64,000 nt of DNA from Canibacter zhoujuaniae (GCF_011752005.1 NZ_JAAIJZ010000001.1:310001-374000); one strand, 5' to 3'. Positions 9,350 through 18,568 are shown, counted from the stretch's first letter. Numbers and translations: made by a program. Notes: generated from the letters alone by a model not told the origin.

Positions 9350-10846
9350 GTGGCTAAAACAAAACTGATGGATTTTGATCGAGCACTCGAACTTTTTGAG
9401 CCTGTTATCGGTCTTGAGGTGCACGTCGAGCTCAATACGAAAACTAAAATGTTCTCGGCCGCCCCAAACTTTTTCGGTGGCGAACCAAACACCAACGTCA
9501 CACCTGTTTGTCTCGGGCTTCCCGGAACTCTGCCGGTAGTCAATCAGGAGGCGGTGCGCTACTCAATCAGTCTCGGCCTCGCACTCGGGTGCGAGATCGC
9601 AGAGCACTCCGGTTTTGCGCGCAAAAATTACTTCTACCCGGATATGGCGAAGAACTATCAGATCTCGCAGTATGATGATCCGATCGCACACGACGGTTCG
9701 CTCGAGATTGAACTGGCAAATGGACGCGTAGTGCATGTGCCAATCGAGCGCGCTCACATGGAAGAAGACGCCGGTAAATTAACACACGGCGGAGACAGCG
9801 GGCGCATTCAGGGTGCCACCCACTCGGGGGTTGACTACAACCGTGGTGGTGTGCCGCTGGTAGAGATTGTGACCCGGCCAATTTTCGGCGGGGAAAAAGA
9901 TACCCCTGAAATCGCTGCCGAGTATGTTGCAACCATTCGCGAAATAGTAAAAGCGCTCGGCATCTCCGACGCGCGTATGGAACGCGGCAATATTCGGTGC
10001 GATGCCAATGTTTCACTGCGGCCGCGCGGCACCGAGCAGCTCGGAACCCGCACCGAAACAAAAAACGTTAACTCACTACGCTCTATCGAACGCGCAGTGC
10101 GTTTCGAGATTCAGCGTCAGGCACAGATCCTGTCTGAGGGCGGATCGATAGTTCAAGAGACGCGCCACTGGCACGAAGACACAGGTGAGACCTCACCCGG
10201 TCGCCCGAAGAGCGATGCTGATGATTATCGCTACTTCCCAGAGCCGGATCTTGCGCCGCTTGCCCCCAGCCGGGAACTGGTTGCAGAACTCAAAGCTGCG
10301 CTGCCGGAACATCCAACCCTGCGTCGTCGTCGGCTGAAGCAAGAGTGGTCGTTCAGCCCGCTAGAGTTCCGTGACGTTCTAAACTCTGGGCTGCTTGACA
10401 CTATTGAAGACGCTGTTGCAGCGGGTGTTCCCGCACAGACCGCACGAAAGTGGTATACCGGCGAAATTGCACGCATTGCAAACGAGCGCAACGCCGTTCC
10501 GGGCGAGCTCATTTCAGCCGCACAGCTCGGCGATGTTGTGCAGTTGGTTGATGCTGGCACCCTCAACGACAAACTTGCGCGCCAGGTTATTGCCGCGATT
10601 ATCGACGGTGAGGGCAGCGCCGCAGAAATCGTGCAACAACGCAACCTGGCTATTGTCTCTGATGATGGCGCACTAATTAAGGCTGTTGATGAGGCGCTTG
10701 CAGCGCAACCGGATGTGCTCCAGAAGATCCGTGACGGTAAAGTGCAAGCGGCCGGCGCAATTATCGGTGCTGTTATGAAGGCTATGCGTGGCCAGGCCGA
10801 CGCTGCCCGCGTGCGTGAGCTTGTGCTTGAACGCGCCGCCGGTTAA
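9350..10846 (+). CDS. gatB: Asp-tRNA(Asn)/Glu-tRNA(Gln) amidotransferase subunit B
   Basis: A 498-residue GatB, the kinase subunit that phosphorylates the mischarged amino acid and presents tRNA to the ammonia channel from GatA. It has the conserved start VIGLEVHVELNTKTKMFS, the FYPDMAKNYQISQYD block, the RGGVPLVEIVT block, and a helical YqeY-like tail domain. The GTG start at 9350 immediately follows gatA; an in-frame ATG lies 18 bases later (MDFDRALE), and both are possible. It closes the gatCAB operon; dinB follows after 28 bases in the same direction. Confidence 0.96.
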   Translation: MAKTKLMDFDRALELFEPVIGLEVHVELNTKTKMFSAAPNFFGGEPNTNVTPVCLGLPGTLPVVNQEAVRYSISLGLALGCEIAEHSGFARKNYFYPDMAKNYQISQYDDPIAHDGSLEIELANGRVVHVPIERAHMEEDAGKLTHGGDSGRIQGATHSGVDYNRGGVPLVEIVTRPIFGGEKDTPEIAAEYVATIREIVKALGISDARMERGNIRCDANVSLRPRGTEQLGTRTETKNVNSLRSIERAVRFEIQRQAQILSEGGSIVQETRHWHEDTGETSPGRPKSDADDYRYFPEPDLAPLAPSRELVAELKAALPEHPTLRRRRLKQEWSFSPLEFRDVLNSGLLDTIEDAVAAGVPAQTARKWYTGEIARIANERNAVPGELISAAQLGDVVQLVDAGTLNDKLARQVIAAIIDGEGSAAEIVQQRNLAIVSDDGALIKAVDEALAAQPDVLQKIRDGKVQAAGAIIGAVMKAMRGQADAARVRELVLERAAG

Positions 10847-10874
10847 ACGCAGCACCAGTAGTTTCGCTAGAGCG

Positions 10875-12131
10875 ATGACAGGATCGACGCCGGCAAAGTC
10901 AAAACAGGCCGATAAGGCGTCGATCCTGCACATCGATATGGACGCCTTTTTCGTATCCGTCGAATTGCTTTCCCGCCCAGACCTGCGAAGCAAACCGGTT
11001 GCAGTTGCAACAGACACCGCTCGTTCGGTGATCTCAACGGCAAACTACACTGCCCGTAAATACGGGGTTGGCTCAGCAATGTCAGTAGCTGTTGCAAAAC
11101 AGCGCTGCCCTAATTTAATATTCATACCGCCAGATATGAAGAAGTATCGCGACTTCAGCCGCAGAGTTTTTCATATTTTTGAACGCTACACACCTTTGGT
11201 TGAGCCTTTAAGCGTAGATGAGGCGTTTTTGGATGTATCCGGGGCGCAGAAACTGTTTGGCACCCCGCGCGAGGTCGCACAAAAAATCCTTGCTGATATA
11301 TACCGGGAGACAGGATTAACCGCCTCTGTTGGAATCGCCGCAACTAAATTTGTTGCGAAGATAGCTTCCGGCATTAATAAGCCAAACGGAATAACCGAAG
11401 TGCCCGCTGACCGCACCCTTGAGTTTCTGCATCCGCTGCCCGTCTCCAAAATCTGGGGAGTGGGTGAAGTTACCCGTAAAAAGCTGGCCGATCGTGCGAT
11501 CCACACTGTGGGTGAGCTGGCGGTGGCCGATCCAAAAAGCCTTGCAAACCTCATAGGGAAGGCGCAAGCGCAGCATCTTTTGAATCTTGCTAACGGTATT
11601 GATTTGCGTGCCGTGCAAACCGAACGGGTAGAGAAATCCGTCTCTGCCGAGCAAACTTTCGAGCGCGATTTAACGGATACGCGTGAGGTGGAGCGAGCCC
11701 TTATTGCGCTTTCCGCCAAGGTGGGCCGCCGTGCCCGCAGACAGGGCGTGACGGGCACCACAATCACGGTGAAACTACGCTGGAGTGATTTCAGCACATA
11801 CTCGAAGTCGCATTCAATAAAAACCCCTATTAACAGCGGTATGTTAATCGCCCAAGAGGCGAAGCAGCTCGCGCATTCGATTATAGAAACACAGGAGCGG
11901 GCTGGTCGCAGCCTAGCGCTCAGGCTTCTCGGGGTGCGTCTGAGCAGTTTAACACCGGCGCATACAGCGCAACCCGCGCTCTTTGAGAGCGAGCAGGATC
12001 GGTGGCAGAAACTGGATGAAACAGTTGATGAACTGCACGAAAAGTTTGCGCATCTTGGTGTGCAATCAGCGCGGTTACTCAGTGTGCCGCCGCGCTCGGG
12101 TGCGCAGCACATTCGAAAGACTGTTGATTAA
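10875..12131 (+). CDS. dinB: DNA polymerase IV (Y family)
   Basis: An error-prone translesion polymerase of 418 residues. The palm motif ILHIDMDAFFVSVE carries the first metal-binding Asp, PLSVDEAFLDV carries the catalytic DE pair, and the little finger domain follows. The open frame extends upstream into gatB, but ATG 10875 is the natural start because the conserved core begins about 20 residues later. It ends with a 50-bp tail overlap with the DUF2017 gene on the other strand. No LexA-like operator was seen upstream. The C-terminal beta-clamp motif could be the QPALF stretch near residue 370. Confidence 0.94.
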   Translation: MTGSTPAKSKQADKASILHIDMDAFFVSVELLSRPDLRSKPVAVATDTARSVISTANYTARKYGVGSAMSVAVAKQRCPNLIFIPPDMKKYRDFSRRVFHIFERYTPLVEPLSVDEAFLDVSGAQKLFGTPREVAQKILADIYRETGLTASVGIAATKFVAKIASGINKPNGITEVPADRTLEFLHPLPVSKIWGVGEVTRKKLADRAIHTVGELAVADPKSLANLIGKAQAQHLLNLANGIDLRAVQTERVEKSVSAEQTFERDLTDTREVERALIALSAKVGRRARRQGVTGTTITVKLRWSDFSTYSKSHSIKTPINSGMLIAQEAKQLAHSIIETQERAGRSLALRLLGVRLSSLTPAHTAQPALFESEQDRWQKLDETVDELHEKFAHLGVQSARLLSVPPRSGAQHIRKTVD

Positions 12132-12824
12132 ATCAACCAGCCAGAGGAAAACAATTACCGTATCTCCAACCTCTTGATTAGTTGCCTGTTCGCGAAGTTC
12201 TAGCATTTCTTCTGGTGTTGTGACATCAAGTCGCGCGGCCAGGGTTAGCGTGAGGGCGGTGAGCACCCGCGACCACTGGAGCAGCTCTGCATCCGTGAGG
12301 GCGATCTGCACCGCACCCACAGCGCACCATTCCTCGAAGTTGCCTAGCTCATCTCTTAGATCCGGCGGCATATTGACCAGATCTAAAAGCGCAGGATCGA
12401 CTCGCACGGTCGGTTTTTCAAAGTCGCTGCTGCACTGGAGTTCAAGAGTGTCAGCACTGATAGTGGGGAAGCGATCTGCAAGCGCACTGTCGCTGAGCTG
12501 TGCAGCGGTTAGTTGCTGCTGCACCTCGTGTGACACTTGCGCCAACTGAGTTACAAGGCTGCGCTCTGTCTGCTGGCGAAAGCTAGTGGCTAAAGCAGCA
12601 TCGGAGGTGCTGACATCAGGAAATAGTCGGAGCAGGGCGGGATCCTCCGGCGGTTCCTCATTGCCTCCGAGAGCGTATTTTGCAAAAAATGGATCCGGGT
12701 CGCTGGGGGAATTTAAGTAGTGGTTGAGCAGCAGCTCAAGCTGCGTGGTCAAGCTCGTTAGTGCCTCAACCTCCTGCGGTGTAAAGCCCAAAAGCACATG
12801 CCTGGTGCCACGATACATGCGCAC
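12075..12824 (-). CDS. DUF2017 family protein
   Basis: About 249 residues, helical and acidic, with no motif of known function. It matches the actinobacterial DUF2017 family in position and outline: it directly follows clpS, as in mycobacteria. The GTG at 12824 overlaps the clpS stop (TAGTG) and gives coupled translation; ATG 12818 is two codons later, and an open frame extends further up inside clpS. Family function is unknown; the constant link to ClpS suggests a part in regulated proteolysis, which is inference. Its end overlaps dinB tail to tail by 57 bp. Confidence 0.75.
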   Translation of the reverse strand: MRMYRGTRHVLLGFTPQEVEALTSLTTQLELLLNHYLNSPSDPDPFFAKYALGGNEEPPEDPALLRLFPDVSTSDAALATSFRQQTERSLVTQLAQVSHEVQQQLTAAQLSDSALADRFPTISADTLELQCSSDFEKPTVRVDPALLDLVNMPPDLRDELGNFEEWCAVGAVQIALTDAELLQWSRVLTALTLTLAARLDVTTPEEMLELREQATNQEVGDTVIVFLWLVDLINSLSNVLRTRARRHTE

Positions 12825-13072
12825 TATGGGAGCTCCTGGAGTGTTGCGATGATGCCGTAACCGTGCAATCTCTCTGCAAGCAGCCACGCCTGCTCTTTAT
12901 CGCCGGTATACAATTCACAGCTTCCGAAATTGTGAGCTTCATTAACGAAACCTGTTATCTCTTTCCGGGTAAACTCCGTTAGCTCTAGCAGCACAGAGAA
13001 CACATAGCCGTAAACGAGCACAGGACAGTTGTGCATCACAACCTGCCACTGCTTTCCGGCTGCGCCACTCAT
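12824..13072 (-). CDS. clpS: ClpS, ClpA/C adaptor for N-end rule (divergent)
   Basis: An 82-residue ClpS-like protein, which would bind N-degrons and pass them to ClpC. Matches to the family are the leading WQVVMHN-P-V block, a long helix, a helix ending in the binding His (NEAH), and the closing LHGYGIIATLQ. In the usual N-D-P/N-D-D motif the Asp that contacts the substrate amino group is Cys here (HNCPV, codon TGT), while Asn and the His are kept. It overlaps dedA by four bases (ATGA) and the DUF2017 gene by one base, forming a dedA-clpS-DUF2017 unit. The fold assignment is firm; degron specificity may differ from model ClpS. Confidence 0.85.
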   Translation of the reverse strand: MSGAAGKQWQVVMHNCPVLVYGYVFSVLLELTEFTRKEITGFVNEAHNFGSCELYTGDKEQAWLLAERLHGYGIIATLQELP

Positions 13073-13740
13073 GCTCTGCGAGCCCTAAACTTTTGCACCA
13101 ACCAGATGATGAACAGCACCACAAGAACTGCTATAACCAGGTATTTAAAGCGATCCACCCAGATAATAACCGTTTCCCACTGATTGCCCAGCCAGAAGCC
13201 AGCGAGAATCCAAATAGTGTTCCAAAGGAGTGAACCGAGCAGTGTGAGCAGCGTAAATTTCATCAGGTGCATTCGCTCGATACCTGCTGGAATAGAAATC
13301 AGACTGCGAAACAGGGGCACCATGCGCCCAAAGAAAACAGCTTTATAACCGTGGCGGTTAAACCAGGCCACTGTTTTCTCGACGTCGTTACCGCTGACTA
13401 AGGGCAGTTTTTCAAAAATTGCGACGGTGCGATTATGGCCAATAACAGCGCCTATCCAATAGAGGGCTAAAGCACCTATAACCGATCCCGCGGTAGCCCA
13501 AATAATTGCTTCTAGGGGAGTGAACAGGGCACCAGGCTGGCTGGCAGTAAAACCGGCGAGAGGGAGCAGCACCTCACTTGGGATGGGGGGAAATAAATTT
13601 TCGAGCGCGATACCGATTCCCACTCCGGGGGCACCTATGAGATTCATAAGGTTTACAACCCAGTCAACAATCGGCTGCAACCAGCCGCCCTCGCTGTGCT
13701 GGGCAGCTAGCACTAGGAAATGCATAGTGACCTGCGACAC
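13069..13740 (-). CDS. DedA family membrane protein
   Basis: A 223-residue integral membrane protein of the DedA/VTT family, whose members flip undecaprenyl phosphate or phospholipids and affect proton motive force and drug tolerance. Diagnostic features are the acidic re-entrant motif with ENLFPPIPSE near residue 50 and the basic motif GRMVPLFRSLISIPAG near residue 140, plus three or four further hydrophobic helices and a basic tail. The start GTG abuts the leuB stop; an ATG five codons later is an alternative. Together with uppP in this window it may serve undecaprenyl carrier recycling. Confidence 0.88.
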   Translation of the reverse strand: MSQVTMHFLVLAAQHSEGGWLQPIVDWVVNLMNLIGAPGVGIGIALENLFPPIPSEVLLPLAGFTASQPGALFTPLEAIIWATAGSVIGALALYWIGAVIGHNRTVAIFEKLPLVSGNDVEKTVAWFNRHGYKAVFFGRMVPLFRSLISIPAGIERMHLMKFTLLTLLGSLLWNTIWILAGFWLGNQWETVIIWVDRFKYLVIAVLVVLFIIWLVQKFRARRA

Positions 13741-14865
13741 TTAAACACCCACACGAATTTCAGCGAGCGTCTGCACGAGCTGATTATCCAGTTCCAGTTC
13801 GGCGTATGATCCGTCCGCAATTTTTGTGGCGATACGCTCTCCAATTTCAGAAGTGGTAAGACCCATCTCTTTGCCAGCTAACGCCGGTAGCTTAGCGATT
13901 ACAGCGGCGGTTGCTCGCTCAATTGCGGCCGCGGCAGCCCCCTCACCAAGATGCCCGAGCATTAGTGCGAGCGCGAGGATCGCAGCCGACGGGTTAGCCA
14001 ACTGCTGCCCTGCAATATCCGGTGCAGAACCGTGAATCGCCTCAAACATGCTTGGCGCGCTGCCGTCGAGGTTCAGGTTGGCGCTTGTCGCAACACCGAG
14101 ACCGCCCTGCACAACCGCACCAAGATCGGTAATGATGTCGCCGAACAGGTTGTCTGTTACAACCACATCAAAACGTTCCGGTGTCAGGGGCAGGTGGAAG
14201 CACATCGCATCAACATGCACGTAATCTACTGCAACCTCAGGAAACTCTTGGGCGACTTCATCTACCACCCGCTGCCAGAGCTTGCCTGCTGTCACAAGCA
14301 CATTAGTTTTGTGACATAGGGTTAGTTTTTTACGCCGCTTGTTGGCCAGTTTGAACGCGTACTCAACCACTCTGCGTGTGCCTGCGTAGGTATTGAGCGA
14401 CTCTTGCATTGCGGTTTCTTGCTTAGTGCCAGTGTGCACTGAAGAGCCCGCCGCGACGTAGGATCCTTCTGTGTTCTCGCGGACGATCACCAGCTCGCAG
14501 CGCTCCGGGTTAAGGTCAGCAATCGGGGTTGGCACGCCGGGGTAGAGGCGGATCGGGCGCACATTCGCCGCCTGATCAAAACGCTGGCGCATTTCGAGAA
14601 TAATTCCGCGCTCTAGAATTCCGGGAGCTACCCTCGGGTCTCCCATCGCTCCGAAAAATATTGCGTCATAGCCGCGTAGTTCGTCTTCAAATTCATGAAA
14701 GAGTCTGCCGGTATTTAGATACTCTGTTGCGCCGATGTCATAGTGCTGTCGTGCTGTTTTAAATCCAAACTCTTTTTCAGCAGCATCTAGCACCGTAAGC
14801 GCTGCGCTAACAACTTCTGGGCCGATGCCGTCGCCCGGTAACAGAGCGATTTTATGCTCTCTCAT
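13741..14865 (-). CDS. leuB: 3-isopropylmalate dehydrogenase
   Basis: A 374-residue NAD-dependent beta-decarboxylating dehydrogenase of leucine synthesis. It has LLPGDGIGPEV at the start, the substrate region MRQRFDQAANVRPIRLYPG, VIVRENTEGSY, the catalytic Lys in CHKTNVL, and the metal/NAD motifs DNLFGDIITDL and EAIHGSAPDIAG. The sequence type, with ENTEG and an actinobacterial loop, favours LeuB over tartrate or isocitrate dehydrogenase. It is not in a leucine operon here: an MFS gene precedes it and dedA follows without a gap. Confidence 0.92.
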   Translation of the reverse strand: MREHKIALLPGDGIGPEVVSAALTVLDAAEKEFGFKTARQHYDIGATEYLNTGRLFHEFEDELRGYDAIFFGAMGDPRVAPGILERGIILEMRQRFDQAANVRPIRLYPGVPTPIADLNPERCELVIVRENTEGSYVAAGSSVHTGTKQETAMQESLNTYAGTRRVVEYAFKLANKRRKKLTLCHKTNVLVTAGKLWQRVVDEVAQEFPEVAVDYVHVDAMCFHLPLTPERFDVVVTDNLFGDIITDLGAVVQGGLGVATSANLNLDGSAPSMFEAIHGSAPDIAGQQLANPSAAILALALMLGHLGEGAAAAAIERATAAVIAKLPALAGKEMGLTTSEIGERIATKIADGSYAELELDNQLVQTLAEIRVGV

Positions 14866-14904
14866 GATTTCGCTTTCTAATCACTATCACTGACTTTTTA
14901 AATT

Positions 14905-16164
14905 TTACGCTTGTGCCCCAATGCCTTTGCGAGCGACAAAGAGAATGAACAGCAGATGACACGCTGCAATAATTAAGAAAACTAGCATTACGGCCGAGTA
15001 GCCGGTGACTGTCACGAGCCATCCCGCTAGCAACCCAGCCACAGCCCCTCCAAAAGTGAGCGCTGCGTCGCCCTTTGCTTGCAGCTGTGGGTTTTTTCCG
15101 AGATTGTTTGCGGCAAGGGTGGAGGCGCTGCCAGAGATTAGGCCGAAATTCCACCCAACGCCGAGAAGTGTGAGCGCGATCAGCAGCAGATATACGGAAT
15201 CGCCCGGTGTAAAGAAAATGATGATGCAGCTTATAAGCGAAACACTCGCTGCAGCAAACGCGATTTTCTGCGCCCCAAATGTGTCTACCCAGTGGCCCGT
15301 GACTAAAGAAGTTAGGTACATTGCGGCGATGTGCAGGCTGATCAGAATCTGCACCGCTTCCGGATGCATTCCCGCCTCTGCCATATGAGAGGGTGTTACC
15401 GCCATAACCCCTGACAGCACAAACATAACTGCAAACATTGTTGTGCCGCCAAACAGCGCAAGCTTGCGGTCAAAGAGCTGTGATGTTGCAGAGGAACGTT
15501 TTGCGCCCGTAAACCTAGCAAGGTTCTGCGCTAAGACGTAAGGATCAGGTCGCATCAGAAGCAGCACAATAATTGCTGCGAAGAGATAGGCTAGCGCGCT
15601 TAAAATAAATGGCCCTGCGTAAGAGGGGAGCTCAAGCGACTGGGTCGGCTCAGCTATCAGTTTAGAGAGGCTTGGGGCTGCAACTGCACCGATAGTGCTC
15701 GCAAAAAACGCAACTCGTATCGCTTTGCCACGGTTTGTCGGGTGCGCAAGGTCGCTGCCGGCGTACCTGGAATGCAAGCTTGCCGCGAATCCGGAGCCGT
15801 AAACGATTAAGCCGATAAAAAGCAGTGGTGTGCTGGCAAATTTGGCGGCGATGAGCACCAGCATTGCGCCAAGCCCGCCGAGCGCGTAACCGAGCCCGAG
15901 ACTTAGCCTGCGGCCGCGCGCTTTAGCGAGCAGTCCCAGTAAATATGCGACAACTCCCGCACCCAACAGTGACAGCGCCGCGGGGATGCCAGGTGCGCTC
16001 TCTGCGCCGAACAGCTCAGTTGAAAGCAGCGAACCGCTCAAAATAGTTGTTGGCAGCCCGACACCGGAGACTAGCTGGCTCACCATGACCACTTTTAAGG
16101 TGTTATCTTGTGCAGCAGAGATTTTTTCTTGTGAGAGATGCTCGGGTCTGCGTTGTTTTGCCAT
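14905..16164 (-). CDS. MFS transporter, unknown substrate
   Basis: A 419-residue protein with about 12 hydrophobic segments and an N-terminal charged tail of 25 residues. The loop between helices 2 and 3 reads LAKARGRRLSLGLG, a motif A-like sequence, and there is a central cytoplasmic loop after helix 6, so it is a major facilitator of unknown substrate. It has a strong ribosome site, AAAGGAG, ten bases before the ATG. It lies downstream of the tRNA-Leu terminator, so it probably has its own promoter near 16180-16195. leuB follows after 39 bases and may be co-transcribed. Confidence 0.8.
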   Translation of the reverse strand: MAKQRRPEHLSQEKISAAQDNTLKVVMVSQLVSGVGLPTTILSGSLLSTELFGAESAPGIPAALSLLGAGVVAYLLGLLAKARGRRLSLGLGYALGGLGAMLVLIAAKFASTPLLFIGLIVYGSGFAASLHSRYAGSDLAHPTNRGKAIRVAFFASTIGAVAAPSLSKLIAEPTQSLELPSYAGPFILSALAYLFAAIIVLLLMRPDPYVLAQNLARFTGAKRSSATSQLFDRKLALFGGTTMFAVMFVLSGVMAVTPSHMAEAGMHPEAVQILISLHIAAMYLTSLVTGHWVDTFGAQKIAFAAASVSLISCIIIFFTPGDSVYLLLIALTLLGVGWNFGLISGSASTLAANNLGKNPQLQAKGDAALTFGGAVAGLLAGWLVTVTGYSAVMLVFLIIAACHLLFILFVARKGIGAQA

Positions 16165-16192
16165 CGGCTACTCCTTTAACCGGTGTATGTGC

Positions 16193-16228
16193 AAAAACCC
16201 CTGGCAGTTTTTACCGCCAGGGGTTTTA
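16193..16228 (-). terminator. Rho-independent terminator after tRNA-Leu
   Basis: On the minus strand AAAACCCCTGGC and GCCAGGGGTTTTT pair as a GC-rich stem followed by a T-run, directly downstream of the tRNA. The stem is nearly symmetric, so it may also work weakly on the plus strand. Confidence 0.85.
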
Positions 16229-16233
16229 ACTCG

Positions 16234-16320
16234 TGCGCGAGGGGGGACTTGAACCCCCACGCCCTAAATGCGGGCACTAGCACCTCAAGCTAGCGCGTCT
16301 ACCTATTCCGCCACCCGCGC
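16234..16320 (-). tRNA. tRNA-Leu (anticodon GAG)
   Basis: A long-variable-arm tRNA. The acceptor stem GCGCGGG pairs with CTCGCGC (one G-U), the anticodon stem CTAGC/GCTAG holds the loop TTGAGGT with anticodon GAG, and the T-arm carries GTTCAAG. The discriminator is A (16234), as needed for leucine. CCA is not encoded. It reads CUC/CUU codons. A strong terminator follows. Confidence 0.96.
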
Positions 16321-16419
16321 GAGTTGGGATGTGTTGAACACAACAGGTTTAAACATAGCATGATTTCTTCATTAGAGCGAAAAAAGTTTGTTTGTCCGGC
16401 GCGTCACAGTTTCCCTAGA

Positions 16420-16425
16420 TAGGCT
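16420..16425 (+). promoter_or_regulatory. -10 box before M20 peptidase gene
   Basis: TAGGCT stands six bases before the ATG at 16432, the leaderless spacing repeated elsewhere in the window. A TTGTCC at 16392 is too far (22-bp spacer) to be a good -35. Confidence 0.4.
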
Positions 16426-16431
16426 TAAAGA

Positions 16432-17718
16432 ATGAATGAGCAGTATTCAGAGACCGTCAGGCTCGCGCAGCGGTTAATTCAGTTTGACACTTCTAATCGT
16501 GGCGGGGGAGACGCCAACCCCGAGCTACCGGCAGCCCAGTTTATTGCCGCATACCTTACTGACCTTGGTTTACAGCCGGAGATTTATGAGGCTGCGCCGG
16601 GTCGCGCAAATGTGATAGCTCAGATCCCCGGTGCCAACCCCGAACTGCCTGGGCTTGTTTTGCACGGCCATCTTGATGTTGTGCCCGCGGATCCAGCCAA
16701 CTGGTCGGTAGATCCTTTCGCCGGTGAAATCCGCGACGGTATGCTCTGGGGGCGTGGCGCCGTCGATATGAAACAAATGGATGCGATGATGCTGACCGCG
16801 GTGGCTGAACTTTTGCGGGCTGGCGAAAAACCGCGCCGAAATATTACACTCACGTTCTTCGCTGACGAAGAAAACGGCGGTGTTTTTGGTTCGGAGTTTA
16901 TGGTGCGCGAACACCCAGAGGTGTTTGCCGGCAACGGCTATGCGATCAGTGAGGTTGGCGGCTACTCGATATATCTTGGAGATAAGCGCGCCTACCTATT
17001 GCAAACAGGCGAAAAAGGAAACGCCTGGATCAAGCTGCGCGCACGCGGCGTTGCGCAGCACGGATCGCGTCTGCCGGTCGATAATCCGATCACAAAACTG
17101 GCTGCGGCAATCAACCGACTTGCCGAAAAAGAGTGGCCGATCACACTCGGTGAAACCACCTCTAACCTGCTTGCTGAGATCGAAAAGCTAACCGGGCCGG
17201 GCTCGCCACAGGAGCTTGTGGCACGCACCGGAGCAGCCGCCACCTTCATTGACGCGACGCTGCAAAACACCTGCAACGTGACTCGCCTCAACGCTGGCTA
17301 TATGCACAACGTCGTCCCGGATGTTGCCGAGGCAGTGATCGATGTGCGCACGCTACCTGGACAGAAGGAAGCAACTCTGGCAGAGATTCAAGAGATTCTC
17401 GGGCCGGATATTGAAATGGATGTGCAGTTTTCCGGCATCGATCTTGAGGTGCCGTTCGCTGGTGAGGCGGTCGACGCTATGATTAGCGCGCTGCAGAAGC
17501 ACGATCCGGATGCGCTTGTGCTCCCGTATCTACTTAGCGGTGGCACCGACAATAAGGCGCTAGCAGAGCTGGGGATCTCAGGTTACGGGTTCGCGCCGCT
17601 CCTGTTGCCACCTGAGCTTGATTTTCCAGCTATGTTCCACGGCGTCGACGAGCGTGTGCCGCTTGCGGCTTTAGACTTTGGTCACCGCGTGTTGGTAGAT
17701 CTGCTGCGCGAGTTCTAG
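16432..17718 (+). CDS. M20 family metallopeptidase (DapE2/dipeptidase-like)
   Basis: A 428-residue cytoplasmic zinc peptidase of the M20/DapE/ArgE group. The first zinc ligand is in LHGHLDVVP, the bridging Asp in GRGAVDMK, the catalytic Glu pair in FADEENGG, and the last His in AMFHGVDER; a dimerisation domain lies between. Mycobacteria have a DapE2-type peptidase gene in the same uppP-mshC neighbourhood, and such enzymes have been proposed as Cys-Gly or general dipeptidases. True succinyl-diaminopimelate desuccinylase activity is less likely but not excluded. It begins the long plus-strand run and is followed 10 bp later by uppP. Confidence 0.85.
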   Translation: MNEQYSETVRLAQRLIQFDTSNRGGGDANPELPAAQFIAAYLTDLGLQPEIYEAAPGRANVIAQIPGANPELPGLVLHGHLDVVPADPANWSVDPFAGEIRDGMLWGRGAVDMKQMDAMMLTAVAELLRAGEKPRRNITLTFFADEENGGVFGSEFMVREHPEVFAGNGYAISEVGGYSIYLGDKRAYLLQTGEKGNAWIKLRARGVAQHGSRLPVDNPITKLAAAINRLAEKEWPITLGETTSNLLAEIEKLTGPGSPQELVARTGAAATFIDATLQNTCNVTRLNAGYMHNVVPDVAEAVIDVRTLPGQKEATLAEIQEILGPDIEMDVQFSGIDLEVPFAGEAVDAMISALQKHDPDALVLPYLLSGGTDNKALAELGISGYGFAPLLLPPELDFPAMFHGVDERVPLAALDFGHRVLVDLLREF

Positions 17719-17728
17719 AGGCTGTTCC

Positions 17729-18568
17729 ATGAGCATATTTGAGTCTATTATTCTCGGTTTGATCCAGGGTTTGACAGAGTTTTTGCCTATCTCCTCAAGC
17801 GCACACCTGCGGGTTGCCGGTCAGGTTATGGGTCTTGGCGACACCGGCAGTGCGTTTACCGCAATCACACAGCTTGGAACAGAGCTAGCGGTGATCCTCT
17901 TTTTTTGGCGTGACATCAAACAGATCATCGCAGCTTGGTTTGGCTCGCTGACCGGTCGCGTGCCGCGCGGCGACGCAAACGCGAAACTCGGTTGGTGGAT
18001 CATTTTTGGATCACTTCCCATCGTAATTTGCGGCCTCCTTTTTGAAGAGCAGATCGACACCACGCTTCGGTCGCTCTGGATTGTTGGCGCAAACCTGATT
18101 ATCTTCGGCATCATTCTCGGAATCGCTGACCGGATCGGGAAAAAACGGCGTGAGCTTCAGGATCTTAGCCCCGCGCACGGTTTAACCTATGGTTTTGCGC
18201 AGGCTCTCGCGCTGATCCCCGGTGTCTCACGCTCAGGCGGCACGATCACAGCTGGGCTTTTAATGGGCTACAGTCGGGCTGCTGCTGCCAGATATTCTTT
18301 TCTTCTCGCGATCCCTGCAATCGTCGGATCCGGCGGCTATAAGTTAATTAAATCGTTTAGTGAAACTAGCCCGGTGGGAGCGCTTGAAACCTTTATTGCA
18401 ACAGCTGTTGCTTTTGTTGTGGCCCTCATTATTATTAAGTGGTTTATGCACTTTATTTCGACCCGGTCATTTATGCCATTTGTTATCTATCGAGTAATTC
18501 TCGGTGTTGTGCTGTTGATTTTGGTTGCAACAGGGGTGCTTGATCCGGCCGGTGGCACAACTCTCTAG
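17729..18568 (+). CDS. uppP: Undecaprenyl-diphosphatase (BacA/UppP)
   Basis: A 279-residue membrane enzyme that dephosphorylates undecaprenyl pyrophosphate to recycle the lipid carrier for peptidoglycan; it also confers bacitracin tolerance. The two signature segments are complete: GLTEFLPISSSAHL near residue 20, with the catalytic Glu and Ser cluster, and PGVSRSGGTI near residue 165. About eight hydrophobic segments are seen and the length is normal. It is located between the M20 peptidase and mshC, as in related Actinobacteria, with only six bases before mshC. Confidence 0.95.
   Translation: MSIFESIILGLIQGLTEFLPISSSAHLRVAGQVMGLGDTGSAFTAITQLGTELAVILFFWRDIKQIIAAWFGSLTGRVPRGDANAKLGWWIIFGSLPIVICGLLFEEQIDTTLRSLWIVGANLIIFGIILGIADRIGKKRRELQDLSPAHGLTYGFAQALALIPGVSRSGGTITAGLLMGYSRAAAARYSFLLAIPAIVGSGGYKLIKSFSETSPVGALETFIATAVAFVVALIIIKWFMHFISTRSFMPFVIYRVILGVVLLILVATGVLDPAGGTTL

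Noticed and set aside
11186..12112. Long antisense open frame of 308 codons inside dinB
   Set aside because: Composition is Ser/Arg/Cys-rich, as expected for an antisense shadow of a codon-biased gene; dinB itself is fully supported by motifs.
16330..16342. Perfect 13-base palindrome TGTGTTGAACACA ten bases upstream of tRNA-Leu
   Set aside because: It is short, does not match a LexA or other known operator, and could occur by chance.
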